From assembly GCA_963662965.1 (NCBI GenBank), contig OY759970.1:186001-250000 (forward strand): 64,000 nucleotides of DNA, given 5' to 3'. The DNA comes from DTWD01 sp963662965 (GTDB lineage Bacteria; Acidobacteriota; Vicinamibacteria; Vicinamibacterales; UBA8438). The position numbers and the translations under genes were made by a program. Below the pieces are notes generated by a model. That model was given only the letters and a program-made list of their open reading frames with translations, made no database searches and was not told the DNA's origin. This document shows positions 44,298 through 52,541 of this stretch, in pieces. Positions within the stretch are counted from its first letter, which is position 1. Each line of letters opens with the position of its first letter.

Positions 44298-44573
44298 GTG
44301 ACCGTCATGGCGAGCGACCCTGCATCGTCGCCAACTGTGGAAGAGGCCCTGAGGTCCGCAGTGGCACGATTCGCGCTACTGGCAGATGTCCTGGAACTCC
44401 AGGCCCTCGGCATCGAACGCGCCGACCAGCCCGTTGGCCCGGAAGGCTCTCGAGTGCTGGCGGAGACCTGCCGACAGGCAGTCGGGGACCTGCAGAGACT
44501 CCTGAGCGCTCTCCCAGTGGATCTGCTCAACTGGTCAGACGTGGCCAAGCGGCAGGGCGGCCGGCACCCATGA
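44298..44573 (+). CDS. Small helical protein upstream of the HTH regulator
   Basis: 91 residues, largely alpha-helical (TVEEALRSAVARFALLADVL, RVLAETCRQAVGDLQRLLSA) ending VDLLNWSDVAKRQGGRHP. Its stop overlaps the next start (ATGA), so the pair is translationally coupled. It is the first gene after the tRNA-Arg repeat. No family recognised; a partner or antitoxin-like role for the regulator is only a guess. The start could be ATG 44298 or the ATG at 44307. Confidence 0.5.
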   Translation: MTVMASDPASSPTVEEALRSAVARFALLADVLELQALGIERADQPVGPEGSRVLAETCRQAVGDLQRLLSALPVDLLNWSDVAKRQGGRHP

Positions 44574-45166
44574 GCCTGATGCGAACCTATCGTCGGGCTC
44601 TCGGATTGTCGCAGTCGGCGTTCGCGGCGCAGTTGAACGTGCCGCTTGAGACCTACCGCCCATGGGACGCAGGCCGCCGCGAGCCGCCGCCGCAACTCCT
44701 CACCAGAGCCAGGACCCTTGCGGGCTATCCGGACGAGACGGTGCTTCTGCCGTTGCCGGTCCTGGCTTTGATGATCGGCGTGCATGTTCGCACGCTGCAC
44801 GCAGCCGCGCGTTCAGGCCGACTCGGTGTTGCCTATGATACGCGGACGACCTTCCGCCGCCTGCGCCCGAGGGCGACACTGAAGCACGCGCTGGACTTTC
44901 GTCGGCACTACTACGGCACTCAGCGCCGCCCGCCCGCCACGCCAGTGCCACTGACCTGGGCCTCTGTTCCCGAGGACTATGACGTGCAACTCAAAGCGCT
45001 ACGCAGACACCTCGACATCAGCCAGGCTGGATTCGCGCGCCTGGTCGGCGCCGCCGGTAAGGCCGTCGTCTATCAATGGGAAGCGCGGAAACGCACGCCA
45101 TCGCCTCTTTTCTGGCAGCGGGTCCATGAGCTTCAATCCGGGGTCCGCCCTCACCCCGTCCCATGA
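44570..45166 (+). CDS. DNA-binding protein with two XRE-type HTH domains around an excisionase-like HTH
   Basis: 198 residues with three apparent DNA-binding units: an XRE HTH at about 5-50 (RRALGLSQSAFAAQLNVPLE, then YRPWDAGRREPPPQ), a MerR/excisionase-like segment at 62-95 (VLALMIGVHVRTLHAAARSG, RLGVAYDTRTTFRRL), and a second XRE HTH at 138-190 (LKALRRHLDISQAGFARLVG, VVYQWEARKRTPSP). This suits control of an integrative element, since it lies directly downstream of the tRNA-Arg repeat. A truncated paralogue sits in the same position after the intact tRNA-Arg at 51867. Function inferred only. Confidence 0.7.
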   Translation: MSLMRTYRRALGLSQSAFAAQLNVPLETYRPWDAGRREPPPQLLTRARTLAGYPDETVLLPLPVLALMIGVHVRTLHAAARSGRLGVAYDTRTTFRRLRPRATLKHALDFRRHYYGTQRRPPATPVPLTWASVPEDYDVQLKALRRHLDISQAGFARLVGAAGKAVVYQWEARKRTPSPLFWQRVHELQSGVRPHPVP

Positions 45167-45629
45167 TGACCCGCTGGAAGACCGCGTCCTGATTCGCCTC
45201 ACTGAGACGGCACCCGCTCGGGTCGCGTCGACATCGGCACTGGAACCGCCGCTTCGAACCGGGAAGTCTTCGGCAGCCTGCTAGCAGCCCAGGCGCGGGA
45301 ACAGCGAAATCCACGTTGAGGATTCTCGGCTTGACGACATGCGGTAGGGATCCCGCGGGCGCTTGCGCCACTGGGGTGCCTGGAATGATGGACACGTTCT
45401 CCTCGATGGTTCCTCACACAAATGTGTGCACGATTCAGCCCAAGCAGGTCGGCCGCGCCGTGGGAAGAGGCTACGGATGTGCTCGTGCCAGCTAACCAGC
45501 GCTGAAGTCGTCTGTCGCTCAGTCGACGGCCGGTCGAGCGAACGCTCCTGACCCGGAGGCTGGCGAAGCCCTCGTGTTTCACCTGGCTACTGACTCTGCC
45601 GGTGCCGCCGAAACCAGAATCGACGTGGA
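45167..45629. other. Gene-free stretch
   Basis: 463 bases between the HTH gene and a transposase fragment. Overlapping short frames exist on both strands but none has recognisable composition or motif, and I see no hairpin with a U-tract or repeat. Confidence 0.4.
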
Positions 45630-46082
45630 GTGCCCGGCGAAGAACTCCTCAAGCTCCACCGTGTCGCACCGCGCCCGAATCCCCAGTGGGGGTACAGACG
45701 GATCCGCGGGGCGCTCTCGAACCTCGGCCACGAGATCGCTCGGACCACGGTGAAGCGGATCCTGCACGACCACGGGATCGACCCGGCTCCCGAGCGGAGC
45801 CGGCGCATGCCCTGGAAGACGTTCCTGCAGGCGCACTGGGAGGGCCTCACGGCCTGCGATCTATTCACCGTCGAGGTGCTCACGCTGGCCGGGCTCCAGC
45901 GGTACCTGGTCTTCTTCGTGATCGCGCTGCAGTCCCGCCGCGTGACCATCGCCGGGATCCATCCGCAGCCGTACGGCACGTGGATGGAGCAGATGGCCCG
46001 CAATTTGACGGACCCGGTCGAGGGCTGCTTGCGACGCGCCCGCTATCTGATTCACGACCGCGACCCGGCTCATGCACACTAG
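45630..46082 (+). pseudogene. Integrase-core transposase, truncated at 3' end
   Basis: 150 codons: WGYRRIRGALSNLGHEIART, VKRILHDHGIDPAPERSRRM, first Asp in EGLTACDLFTVEVLTL, QSRRVTIAGIHPQPYGTWME and YLIHDRDPAHAH, where the second catalytic Asp lies. It is cut there by an IS5 remnant. A 40-base piece of the same gene type (TRIRGALANLG) is at 49654-49693. Confidence 0.72.
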
Positions 46083-46159
46083 CCCAGCCGCGCTGTCATC
46101 GTTCTCGTGGCCGCACGAACACAGATCGGCTGCCTGATCAACAGCGAATGGCGCAAGCA

Positions 46160-46318
46160 CCCACCCCGCCGGCCGCTCCGGCGGGGCGTCCAGGCAGCGA
46201 TCGCTTCCGAGGACAACCACACCGTCACATCGCCGCGTCGAACGAGGGTCTGGTTATAGGCCGGCCAGTTCGCAACGCGGTACTTCGTCTTATACGTGGG
46301 ATGGACCTTCGACTTCAT
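46160..46318 (-). pseudogene. IS5-family transposase N-terminal fragment
   Basis: 53 codons: MKSKVHPTYKTKYRVANWPA, LVRRGDVTVWLSSEAIAAW, RRSGRRGG. Same family as 26462-28413 and 39528-40472. It is cut at both sides, on the left near the transposase fragment and on the right by the group II intron 3' end region. Confidence 0.7.
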
Positions 46319-46378
46319 TCCTGTAGTGTGGCTCCTGCCAAAGGTCACGAGAAGTGCGCCCCCCCCCGCAGGGTCTTT

Positions 46379-47006
46379 TCGAGTAGCCCCGGGGGATCAC
46401 TCCCCCGAGGCCCTCACCAGATCCGGACTTGGAGATTTCCACCATCCGGCTCTTCCGCTGATGTGGCTCGTGGCTCGCGGGCCACTACCGTTCGAAGTTG
46501 CGGTGACATGATTCGCCGACGTCGAAGCGCCGGTCATGGGTCCCTCCGAACGATCACACCAACACGGGCCGCCTTTGCTCGGCCGGGTCCAGGTGGGTAC
46601 CCGTTCCCCGGCGTCATCGCTCGTATGCAGCCCTCAGACTCCCTCATCCCCATCGGCCTCGGCTCCGGTCGTCCCTTGCCTTCGGCCTACCCTGGCGCGC
46701 GTGCCACAAGGAGCAATGAGGGTCTCCCAGGTGTCCGGGCCGTCCTCTTCCAGCGTGCCGTAGTCGTAGACCCCGCTGGGTGCGGAGCCCTGCTCGCCCA
46801 TGGCGCAGGGCCCGCCGTGGCCTTCAGGCTGCATGAGGCCCTGGGCACCCAGGAAGACGTTGTTTCGAGGCTGCAAGGCCTACGGCCCACTCGCTCGCGT
46901 ACCTACGCATCGGCGACTGCGTTACCGCGGTCGCCGCAAGGCTCACTACCGGCGTGGGTGGGCTGGCCCCTCACCGGGCGGGGCTCGCACCCGCTGGACG
47001 ACACAC
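46379..47006 (-). mobile_element. ORF-less group II intron (minus strand)
   Basis: On the minus strand it begins GTGTGTCGTCCAGCGGG at 47006, a GUGYG-type start, and ends with a domain V-like hairpin (46452-46420) followed by a strong domain VI-like hairpin (CCTCGGGGGAGTGATCCCCCGGGG, written here only as arms at 46410-46388) and CTACTCGA. About 630 bases with no reverse-transcriptase frame. The 3' end lacks the usual AY, so it may be decayed; boundaries are approximate. Confidence 0.55.
46420..46452 (-). ncRNA. Group II intron domain V (minus strand)
   Basis: GAGCCGGATGGTG-GAAA-TCTCCAAGTCCGGATC folds as GAGCCGGA/TCCGGATC plus an upper stem closed by a GAAA tetraloop. Size and AGC position fit domain V. 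Confidence 0.6.
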
Positions 47007-47136
47007 AAGGTTTCATGACCTACTCCTCAATCCCCCTTGACCGGCCTGCCTGGCCGCACCATGCAACAACGCCACCAAGCGCCGCGGCGGCGGTGTTCCT
47101 CTGCACCGGTGAGGCACGGCTACGAGGCCAGCAGCA

Positions 47137-47700
47137 TTGGCGTACGTCGCCGAGTGCCGCTATTCTGCACCGGATGACCAGCGGCTCAAAGCTCTGACCG
47201 CAATGCTCAGATCGGAAGGGAAGCACGTGATCGAACGGATAGGCGTACTGCAATGGGACCTCAACGGCATCGCTGCTTCTTTGCATCTCACGCAACAGGA
47301 GACGATGGATTACTTCACGGATGGGCGGCGTGTGTCATTCATCCTCGAGCGGCGAATCTGTCGCGACATCATCGGAGGACGCCTATCGCCGAGCGAGGGA
47401 GCTGGGTTTGACTTGATCGACGCACACGGCCGGAAGTGGGAGGTGCGTTCTATCACCGGCGGAGGTATCTACTTCTGCCCAAGCTACATGGTCGGATCCG
47501 GACGAAGCTTTGACGAAGGCTGTTTTTTCGCGAAGCTGAATGAAATAGAGGGGTATGTCGTCAGCGACGTTACGAAGTTCCCCGAAATACCCGTATGGAA
47601 GTTATCGGCAGAGACTGTACGTCGATGGTATACCAGCGGAGCGCTCGGGGCCGGAACCAAGTTGTCTCAACCCAGGGCTCTTGCCTTGTTGGGGGCGTGA
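47137..47700 (+). CDS. Putative type II restriction endonuclease paired with the methyltransferase
   Basis: 187 residues from TTG 47137 (an internal ATG at 47203 would give 165). No named family recognised. Around residues 90-120 it reads GFDLIDAHGRKWEVRSITGG, which fits a PD-(D/E)xK-like core (Asp, then Glu-x-Arg/Lys), followed by IYFCPSYMVGSGRSFDEGCF and a C-terminal helical region. Overlap of its stop with the methyltransferase GTG (GTGA) and the two-gene layout are typical of restriction-modification. Function is therefore inferred from context plus one motif. Confidence 0.6.
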   Translation: MAYVAECRYSAPDDQRLKALTAMLRSEGKHVIERIGVLQWDLNGIAASLHLTQQETMDYFTDGRRVSFILERRICRDIIGGRLSPSEGAGFDLIDAHGRKWEVRSITGGGIYFCPSYMVGSGRSFDEGCFFAKLNEIEGYVVSDVTKFPEIPVWKLSAETVRRWYTSGALGAGTKLSQPRALALLGA

Positions 47701-48929
47701 GGGTGCAGTACGAATTCGCACTCACCGGCGATCAACGCTTGACACTTGACGAATTCACCAGGGAGCTTAAGGGATGGTGCCGATACGGCAAGGCAACGGT
47801 CATCAGCGATTACGCAGGCGTACCCGTCTTCGTGAACGAGTTCTGGACTTCCAAGCAGCGCGCCGCGCACTCCCTACACGAAATCTCGTACCGGGCGTGC
47901 TTTAAACCGCAACTGCCACGGTTCTTCATTACTAGGCTGACGGTTCCGGGTGATGTGGTCTTCGACCCGTTTATGGGACGCGGAACGACCCTACTGGAAG
48001 CCGCGCTGCACGGGCGACAGACCCTTGGAAACGACGCCAATCCGTTGTCTCGCATGCTGCTTGAGGCTCGGCTGGACCCGCCCTCCATCGCGGAGATCGA
48101 CGCCCGGCTAAGCGGGCTGTCGCTGGACACACCGGCCGCGCGTCCCGACGGCTTTGATGTCTTCTTTCATGAACGTACGTTGAACCAGATCTGTCGCCTC
48201 CGCGAGTACCTGTGCGAGCGCCGGTCGAGCGGTTCAGCCGACGCGATCGATCGCTGGATCCAGATGGTCGCGCTTAATCGGCTGACCGGTCATTCTCGAG
48301 GATTCTTTTCGGTCTACACGCTGCCGCCGAACCAGGCGACATCAATAGAGCGTCAGCGGAAGAACAACCAGCGCCGTAATCAGCAACCGGAGTACCGTGA
48401 GGTCACCGACCTGATTCGGCGCAAGACGCGTTCGCTCTTGCGTGACGTGTCGCACCAAGCGCCGACCGGGCAGAATCGTGGGTTTTTCCAACAATCAGTG
48501 GGGACATCGTTCGTCTATGACGGGCCGCCGGTGTCGCTTGCCGTCACGTCGCCGCCGTTCATGGATATCGTCAACTACAGGGCCGACAACTGGATGCGGT
48601 GCTGGTTCGCGGGCATCGATCCCGATAAGGTTGGCATCATGCAGACCGGCAAGTTGGAGACCTGGAAGGATCTTGTGCGCGAGGCGCTCGACAACGTCGC
48701 CGCGATCTCGGCCTGCGGCAGTGTGTTTGCCTTCGAGGTGGGAGAGATCCGGAACGGGTCACTGCTACTCGATAGAGTGGTCGCCGATGTAGCGCGCGAG
48801 ACGGCGTGGGAGCTCATTTGCGTCGTCGTCAACGAGCAGATGTTCACCAAGACGTCGAATACGTGGGGCATCGACAACAACAAGGGAGGGACCAACTCGA
48901 ATCGGATCGTCGTGATGCGTCGACGCTGA
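47697..48929 (+). CDS. DNA methyltransferase (amino-MTase, TSPP type)
   Basis: 410 residues from GTG 47697. Motif I, VFDPFMGRGTTLLEAALHG, lies near residue 85 and the catalytic motif IV, VTSPPFMDIVNY, near residue 283; the roughly 190 residues between would be the target-recognition region. SPP-type motif IV is commonest in N4-cytosine enzymes but also occurs in N6-adenine ones. Order I-TRD-IV places it in the alpha-like arrangement. The frame is open upstream but that part overlaps the endonuclease. Protects the host against the cognate nuclease. Confidence 0.82.
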   Translation: MRVQYEFALTGDQRLTLDEFTRELKGWCRYGKATVISDYAGVPVFVNEFWTSKQRAAHSLHEISYRACFKPQLPRFFITRLTVPGDVVFDPFMGRGTTLLEAALHGRQTLGNDANPLSRMLLEARLDPPSIAEIDARLSGLSLDTPAARPDGFDVFFHERTLNQICRLREYLCERRSSGSADAIDRWIQMVALNRLTGHSRGFFSVYTLPPNQATSIERQRKNNQRRNQQPEYREVTDLIRRKTRSLLRDVSHQAPTGQNRGFFQQSVGTSFVYDGPPVSLAVTSPPFMDIVNYRADNWMRCWFAGIDPDKVGIMQTGKLETWKDLVREALDNVAAISACGSVFAFEVGEIRNGSLLLDRVVADVARETAWELICVVVNEQMFTKTSNTWGIDNNKGGTNSNRIVVMRRR

Positions 48930-49070
48930 GGGTCGCAAGTCTAACTGACGTGATGGCGAGTGCGTGTCGTTTACACGCTCCCGCCGACTCCTCTGGGGTC
49001 GCTCCGGCGATTCATCCCCCGCGGCCGAATATCGGGCCGCCGCGAATCTGGAATCGCCGCATGTCCGGCT

Positions 49071-49244
49071 CTAGTCGAGTTCGACCAGCTCTTCATCCAA
49101 ATGCAGATCCTCGACCACCGGACACATCTGGAGGTCGAACCACTCTCCAAACATCTGGTGCGTCCGGTTCTTTGGCCACTGCTGCTCATCGGTCAGCCAA
49201 CAGTTCAACATCGCCGCGAACAGGGCTGGCCAGAAGACGACGAG
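49071..49244 (-). pseudogene. C-terminal fragment of an unidentified protein
   Basis: 57 codons on the minus strand end the frame: FWPALFAAMLNCWLTDEQQW, THQMFGEWFDLQMCPVVEDL, HLDEELVELD. Composition is that of a genuine soluble protein. Cut upstream at about 49245 by an IS110 remnant. Family unknown. Confidence 0.5.
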
Positions 49245-49245
49245 G

Positions 49246-49617
49246 TCCGTTCCCTGACCCGGATGCAGCTGCTGCGGACCGTCGCGGCCTGGCGGCCCGA
49301 CTATGACGACTTCGACCATCCCGCCACCGCCACCAGGATCGCGATGCGGTCGTTGGCCCGGCGTATCCTGGAGCTCAACAACGAAGTGGCCGACCTCGAC
49401 GACCTCATCGAGCCCCTCGTCACCGCCGGGCGACAACCCGGGGCGTATCCGGTCCGAAGCCGCCTGGGCGATGCTCTGCGGGGTGGCGCCGCTACCCGCC
49501 TCCTCCGGCAAGACTGATCGCCACCGCCTCAACCGTGGCGGCGACCGTCAAGCCAACCGAGCCCTCCACATGATCACGATTAGCCGGCTCCGCACCGGTC
49601 AGCAGCGTGATACATGA
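49246..49617 (+). pseudogene. IS110-family transposase remnant (third type)
   Basis: RTVAAWRPDYDDFDHPATAT, IAMRSLARRILELNNEVADL in one frame, then, after a deletion near 49430, IRSEAAWAMLCGVAPLPASS and RHRLNRGGDRQANRALHMIT in another. This is the middle and C-terminal Tnp part of an IS110 transposase; the RuvC-like part is absent. Confidence 0.7.
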
Positions 49618-49653
49618 TCGGCCGTCAACCCCACGATCTAGTTTTTGGACAGT

Positions 49654-49693
49654 ACGGGGTACACGCGCATCCGTGGCGCGCTCGCCAATCTCG
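49654..49693 (+). pseudogene. Short transposase scrap
   Basis: Thirteen codons read YTRIRGALANLG, matching the integrase-core transposase fragment at 45630. Bounded by IS110 remnant and the IS3 element. Confidence 0.45.
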
Positions 49694-49707
49694 GCTGTTG
49701 TACGTCG

Positions 49708-50748
49708 TCAAACCAATCCGGACCAATGAGCTCGTTTCGTAAGAGCGACTTTCTGCCGGTTATCCGCCCGCGGCGGTGTGTGTAGATTCTCTCGCTTTCG
49801 TTGTGGCAACGTCCTCCGTTTGATCTGTGCCCTCCGCGCGAGGATCACCGGCCGCCGTCCCTCATACACGTCAGCCGGCGTCACGTTGTCGAGCGCCTCA
49901 TGCAGGCGTCGGTGATTGTAGTCGTCGACGAAGCGGGCGATGGCGCGTTCCAGTTCCCACGGGCTGTAGTACTTCTCGAGTTTCACGACGTTCTTCATCG
50001 AGCGGTGATAGCGTTCGATCTTGCCCTGCGTCATCGGGTGAGACGGCGCCCCACGGGTGTGCGCGATCTTGTGGGTCTCCAGATAGTCCGCCAGCTCGCC
50101 CGAGACGTCACACGGCCCGTTGTCGCTCAGGAGCCGCGGCCGATGCACGACCCGGACCTGGTCGATCCCCGTTTTGGCTCGGGCCAGGTCCAGCGTCTCC
50201 ATCACGTCGATGGCCTGCATCGACGTCCGGAGCATCCAGGCGATGATGTAGCGCGCGTAGTCATCCAGCACCGTCGAGAGGTAGTACCAGCCCCAGCCCA
50301 CGACCTGCAGGTAGGTGAAGTCGGTCTGCCACAGCTCGTTCGGCCGATGCGTCGGATGCCGGAACGTCTTCGCGGCCGAGAGCACGATGTAGGCCGGACT
50401 CGGGATCAGGTCGTAGGCCTTGAGGATGCGATAGACGCTCGATTCCGAGAGAAACTGGCCCTCGCGGTCTGTCAACTGCCAGGCCAGCTCCCGCGGCGAC
50501 CGCTCGGGATCCGCCAGCGCGGCGTCGACGACGTGCTGGCGGACCCGTGGCGGAATCCGGTTCCAGTACCGGCGGGCCGCCGAGGGCTGAGGCTCAAGAC
50601 CGGCCCGGCCCCGCTGTGTGTAGCGGTGATACCACGCATAGAACGTCGACCGATTCACCTGCAGCTCCCGCAGCGTGTGCCGCGCAGGCAGATCCGAGCC
50701 CTCGACGAGCCGGATGATCTCGTATTTTTCGGCGGCCGTGTGTCTCAC
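49708..50748 (-). CDS. IS3-family transposase OrfB
   Basis: 346 residues: N-terminal HTH (LRELQVNRSTFYAWYHRYTQ), integrase core with Asp in ELWQTDFTYLQVVGWG, Asp in RLLSDNGPCDVSGE and Glu in MTQGKIERYHRSMKNVV, then YNHRRLHEALDNVTPADVY. The C-terminal basic tail is longer than usual. Starts in an ATGA-type overlap with OrfA. Intact. Confidence 0.86.
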   Translation of the reverse strand: MRHTAAEKYEIIRLVEGSDLPARHTLRELQVNRSTFYAWYHRYTQRGRAGLEPQPSAARRYWNRIPPRVRQHVVDAALADPERSPRELAWQLTDREGQFLSESSVYRILKAYDLIPSPAYIVLSAAKTFRHPTHRPNELWQTDFTYLQVVGWGWYYLSTVLDDYARYIIAWMLRTSMQAIDVMETLDLARAKTGIDQVRVVHRPRLLSDNGPCDVSGELADYLETHKIAHTRGAPSHPMTQGKIERYHRSMKNVVKLEKYYSPWELERAIARFVDDYNHRRLHEALDNVTPADVYEGRRPVILARRAQIKRRTLPQRKRENLHTPPRADNRQKVALTKRAHWSGLV

Positions 50749-51107
50749 GTACCGGCCTCCGAGTCGAAGGCCGTCACGTTTTTTTTGAGCAGCCGATTCT
50801 CGAGCACCATCTCAGCCACGACCTGCTTGAGCCGGCCATTCTCTTTCCGCAGGTCAGTGACTTCACTCGACGTGGCTTCGCGGGTCGTATCCCCGACCAG
50901 ACGTTTCTTCCCGGCTTCGAGGAACTCCTTGCTCCACCGATAGTAGAGATTCGGATTGAGGCCTTCGCGACGGCACAGCGTCGCGATACTCTCTTCGCCC
51001 CGCAGGCCCTCGAGGACGATCCGGATCTTCTCTTCGGCTGAGAACCGGCGCCGGGTCTTCCGCCGGATGTCTTGAACGACCTTTTCCGCTGACTTTGCCT
51101 TGCTCAT
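50745..51107 (-). CDS. IS3-family transposase OrfA
   Basis: 120 residues from ATG 51107, which has GGAGGAGG upstream. HTH_Tnp_1 domain (FSAEEKIRIVLEGLRGEESI, ATLCRREGLNPNLYYRWSKE) and a zipper (LRKENGRLKQVVAEMVLENR). The eight-A run just before its end (LLKKN) is the likely -1 slippery site for the OrfAB fusion. Confidence 0.85.
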   Translation of the reverse strand: MSKAKSAEKVVQDIRRKTRRRFSAEEKIRIVLEGLRGEESIATLCRREGLNPNLYYRWSKEFLEAGKKRLVGDTTREATSSEVTDLRKENGRLKQVVAEMVLENRLLKKNVTAFDSEAGT

Positions 51108-51223
51108 GGGAACCTCCTCCCGTGGCAGCAAAGTCTCTCTTATCTCACAGGCTCAAATCGTCCACAAAGGTCTGAACCCCTACAGTCCGAGAACCTGTCC
51201 CAAGTTCTCAACACCGCTAAGGA

Positions 51224-51448
51224 GTGGCCGAGCCGCTGATGGAAGAGCGTCGAAACTATCGGTATCCTCGCTTTTCGCCTGAGGGTATGCGCTTGGCGGT
51301 GGTCGTTCAGTCAGGTCGCGGGTCGGACATTTGGGTCCTCGATGTTGAACGCGGAACGCCGACGCAGCTGACCTTCGGGGGAGTCAACGAGTACTTCCCG
51401 ACCCCATTCTGGCCGACTGACGACAAGGCGAGGTCTTTGCTACACTGA
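51224..51448 (+). pseudogene. PD40/TolB-like beta-propeller fragment
   Basis: About 60 codons: YRYPRFSPEGMRLAVVVQSG, RGSDIWVLDVERGTPTQLTF and GGVNEYFPTPFWP. These are propeller blades of the type fused to Ser/Thr kinases in Acidobacteriota. Both ends are lost, the right one just before element B. Kinase 5' ends of the same gene type lie downstream at 52434, 53787, 54726 and 55539. Confidence 0.7.
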
Positions 51449-51463
51449 TAGTTACCTCTAAGT

Positions 51464-51618
51464 CTGGTGTTCGCAATTACGGTGACGCACCGAGGGTGGC
51501 GAGGCGCCCGGCTGGCCAGGCGCGACGACCGATCATATCGGGCAATGTTTGAGGGAGGAGCAACACCGGCAGCCGGGATGCATCGCCAGCCGAATGCCAC
51601 CGTAATCGCGAACACCAG
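51464..51618. repeat. Element B: 155-bp hairpin element sharing the core of element A
   Basis: Terminal inverted repeat of 21 bp with one mismatch (CTGGTGTTCGC...), unrelated in sequence to that of element A. An inner arm TGGCGA (51497-51502) / TCGCCA (51583-51588) sits where A has TCCGCGG/CCGCGGA. The core 51507-51581 matches A: CCCGGCTGGC, AGGCGCGACGA and GAGGAGCAAC, CCGGCAG, CGGGATGC, with a different central hairpin. It ends 8 bases before tRNA-Arg. Confidence 0.7.
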
Positions 51619-51626
51619 TACTAAGT

Positions 51627-51703
51627 GCGCCCGTAGCTCAGTTGGATAGAGCATCGGCCTTCTAAGCCGAGGGTCGCAGGTTCGAATCCTGCCGGGCGCG
51701 CCA
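51627..51703 (+). tRNA. tRNA-Arg(UCU), CCA encoded
   Basis: Full 77-base cloverleaf: acceptor GCGCCCG/CGGGCGC, D-arm TAGCTCAGTTGGATAGAGC, anticodon arm TCGGC-CTTCTAA-GCCGA (TCT), T-arm GCAGG-TTCGAAT-CCTGC, discriminator G, CCA. Its 3' half is duplicated at 44098. Element B occupies its upstream promoter region; a remnant of an HTH regulator follows it. Confidence 0.97.
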
Positions 51704-51866
51704 TTTCCCTAAAGAATTCGCCGATTGTGCCCATTGCCTGGGCACCGGGGGCGAAGGTACAGGCGAAAAAAGTGACCGGTCACCTTCCAAGATTGGCTGA
51801 CTGAAGTACGCCCCGCGCCACCCCCGCGCTTCACATCGGCCTGCGCCGATGGCATGGTGTGACGTC

Positions 51867-52108
51867 GTGGAGCCCTGCACGCTGCGTGAGTGCCGGATCT
51901 CGTTGGGCCAGTCGCAGGCAGCGTTCGCGGCGACGCTCGGTGCGTCTCCCGAGTCGTACCGGACGTGGGATGCCGGGCGGCGGGCACCGCCGCCGAAGGT
52001 GCTCGCACGCGCGCGTGCGCTGGCGACGCATCGCGACGACCACGAACTCCTTCCACTTCCCGTGCTCGCGCTGCTCATCGGCGTGCACGTCAAGACGCTG
52101 CGACCTCG
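51867..52108 (+). pseudogene. Truncated paralogue of the tri-HTH regulator
   Basis: From GTG 51867 (or ATG 51849) the frame encodes CRISLGQSQAAFAATLGASP, ESYRTWDAGRRAPPPKVLAR and LLPLPVLALLIGVHVKTL, colinear with residues 1-75 of the protein at 44570. At about 52108 similarity stops and the sequence continues as a different gene fragment. Both copies stand directly downstream of a tRNA-Arg 3' end. Confidence 0.72.
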
Positions 52109-52295
52109 TCGCCAGCGCGCAGCGGCAGGCCGCCGATGCTGGCGGCGTTCGCTTCCGTCGTGTTGTAAACGAGGGCGATCTCCTCCGGGTTGGCATGGAG
52201 GTGGGCGGCCACGTTCGCGCGGGCCGCTTCGAGCCGCTCGCGAAATCCGTCGCGAGGCTCGTGCGAGACGTCGACGTAGCGCTTGCTGGGGCATC
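52090..52295 (-). pseudogene. Class V aminotransferase-fold fragment
   Basis: Minus-strand frame without a start: RYVDVSHEPRDGFRERLEAA, RANVAAHLHANPEEIALVYN, TTEANAASIGGLPLRAGDEV, the N-terminal PLP-domain segment of class V aminotransferase-like enzymes (isopenicillin N epimerase/cysteine desulfurase fold). Cut at both ends; its left end joins the HTH remnant. Confidence 0.65.
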
Positions 52296-52433
52296 CTGCG
52301 TCCTGCTTCCCGGCACCCGAATGCTAACGCTCGGGCTGGGTCGGTTTCAGGGAGCCAGGTCACACGGTCTGGCCCGATTTCTTGGCACCGGGAGGGAGAC
52401 GTGTCGGGGACTCTGAGGATATAGTGCCCTTGC

Positions 52434-52541
52434 ATGAACAGACCCGCCCTCATTGGCGAGGGTGGGATGGGGCAGGTCTATCAAGCCACCGATACCAAAC
52501 TGAACCGCTACTGGTTCGGATTGCGCGGGAGGTTCGCATGA
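52434..52541 (+). pseudogene. Ser/Thr kinase N-lobe fragment 1
   Basis: 35-codon frame: ALIGEGGMGQVYQATDTKLN (glycine-rich ATP loop), then unrelated residues. Its stop overlaps the ATG of the sugar dehydrogenase (ATGA), so if translated it would couple to that gene. First of four such fragments within 3.3 kb. Confidence 0.7.

Larger units (their letters stand above)
49698..51170 (-). mobile_element. IS3-family element (intact)
   Basis: Two overlapping transposase genes on the minus strand. Exact ends are uncertain: similar but imperfect terminal sequences (TGTACGTCGTCAAACC on the left, TGTGGACGATTTGAGCC as right complement) were used. Limits may be off by 10-20 bases. Confidence 0.7.

Noticed and set aside
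46536..47018. Protein-coding frames over 46.5-47.0 kb on both strands
   Set aside because: Composition is RNA-like and bounded by a group II 5' end and domain V; frames carry no recognisable domain.
45602..47197. 531-codon plus-strand frame
   Set aside because: Crosses a transposase fragment in another frame, an IS5 fragment and a group II intron; Arg/Pro-rich shadow.
48806..49306. 166-codon plus-strand frame after the methyltransferase
   Set aside because: Overlaps the methyltransferase end and two remnants in other frames; no domain.
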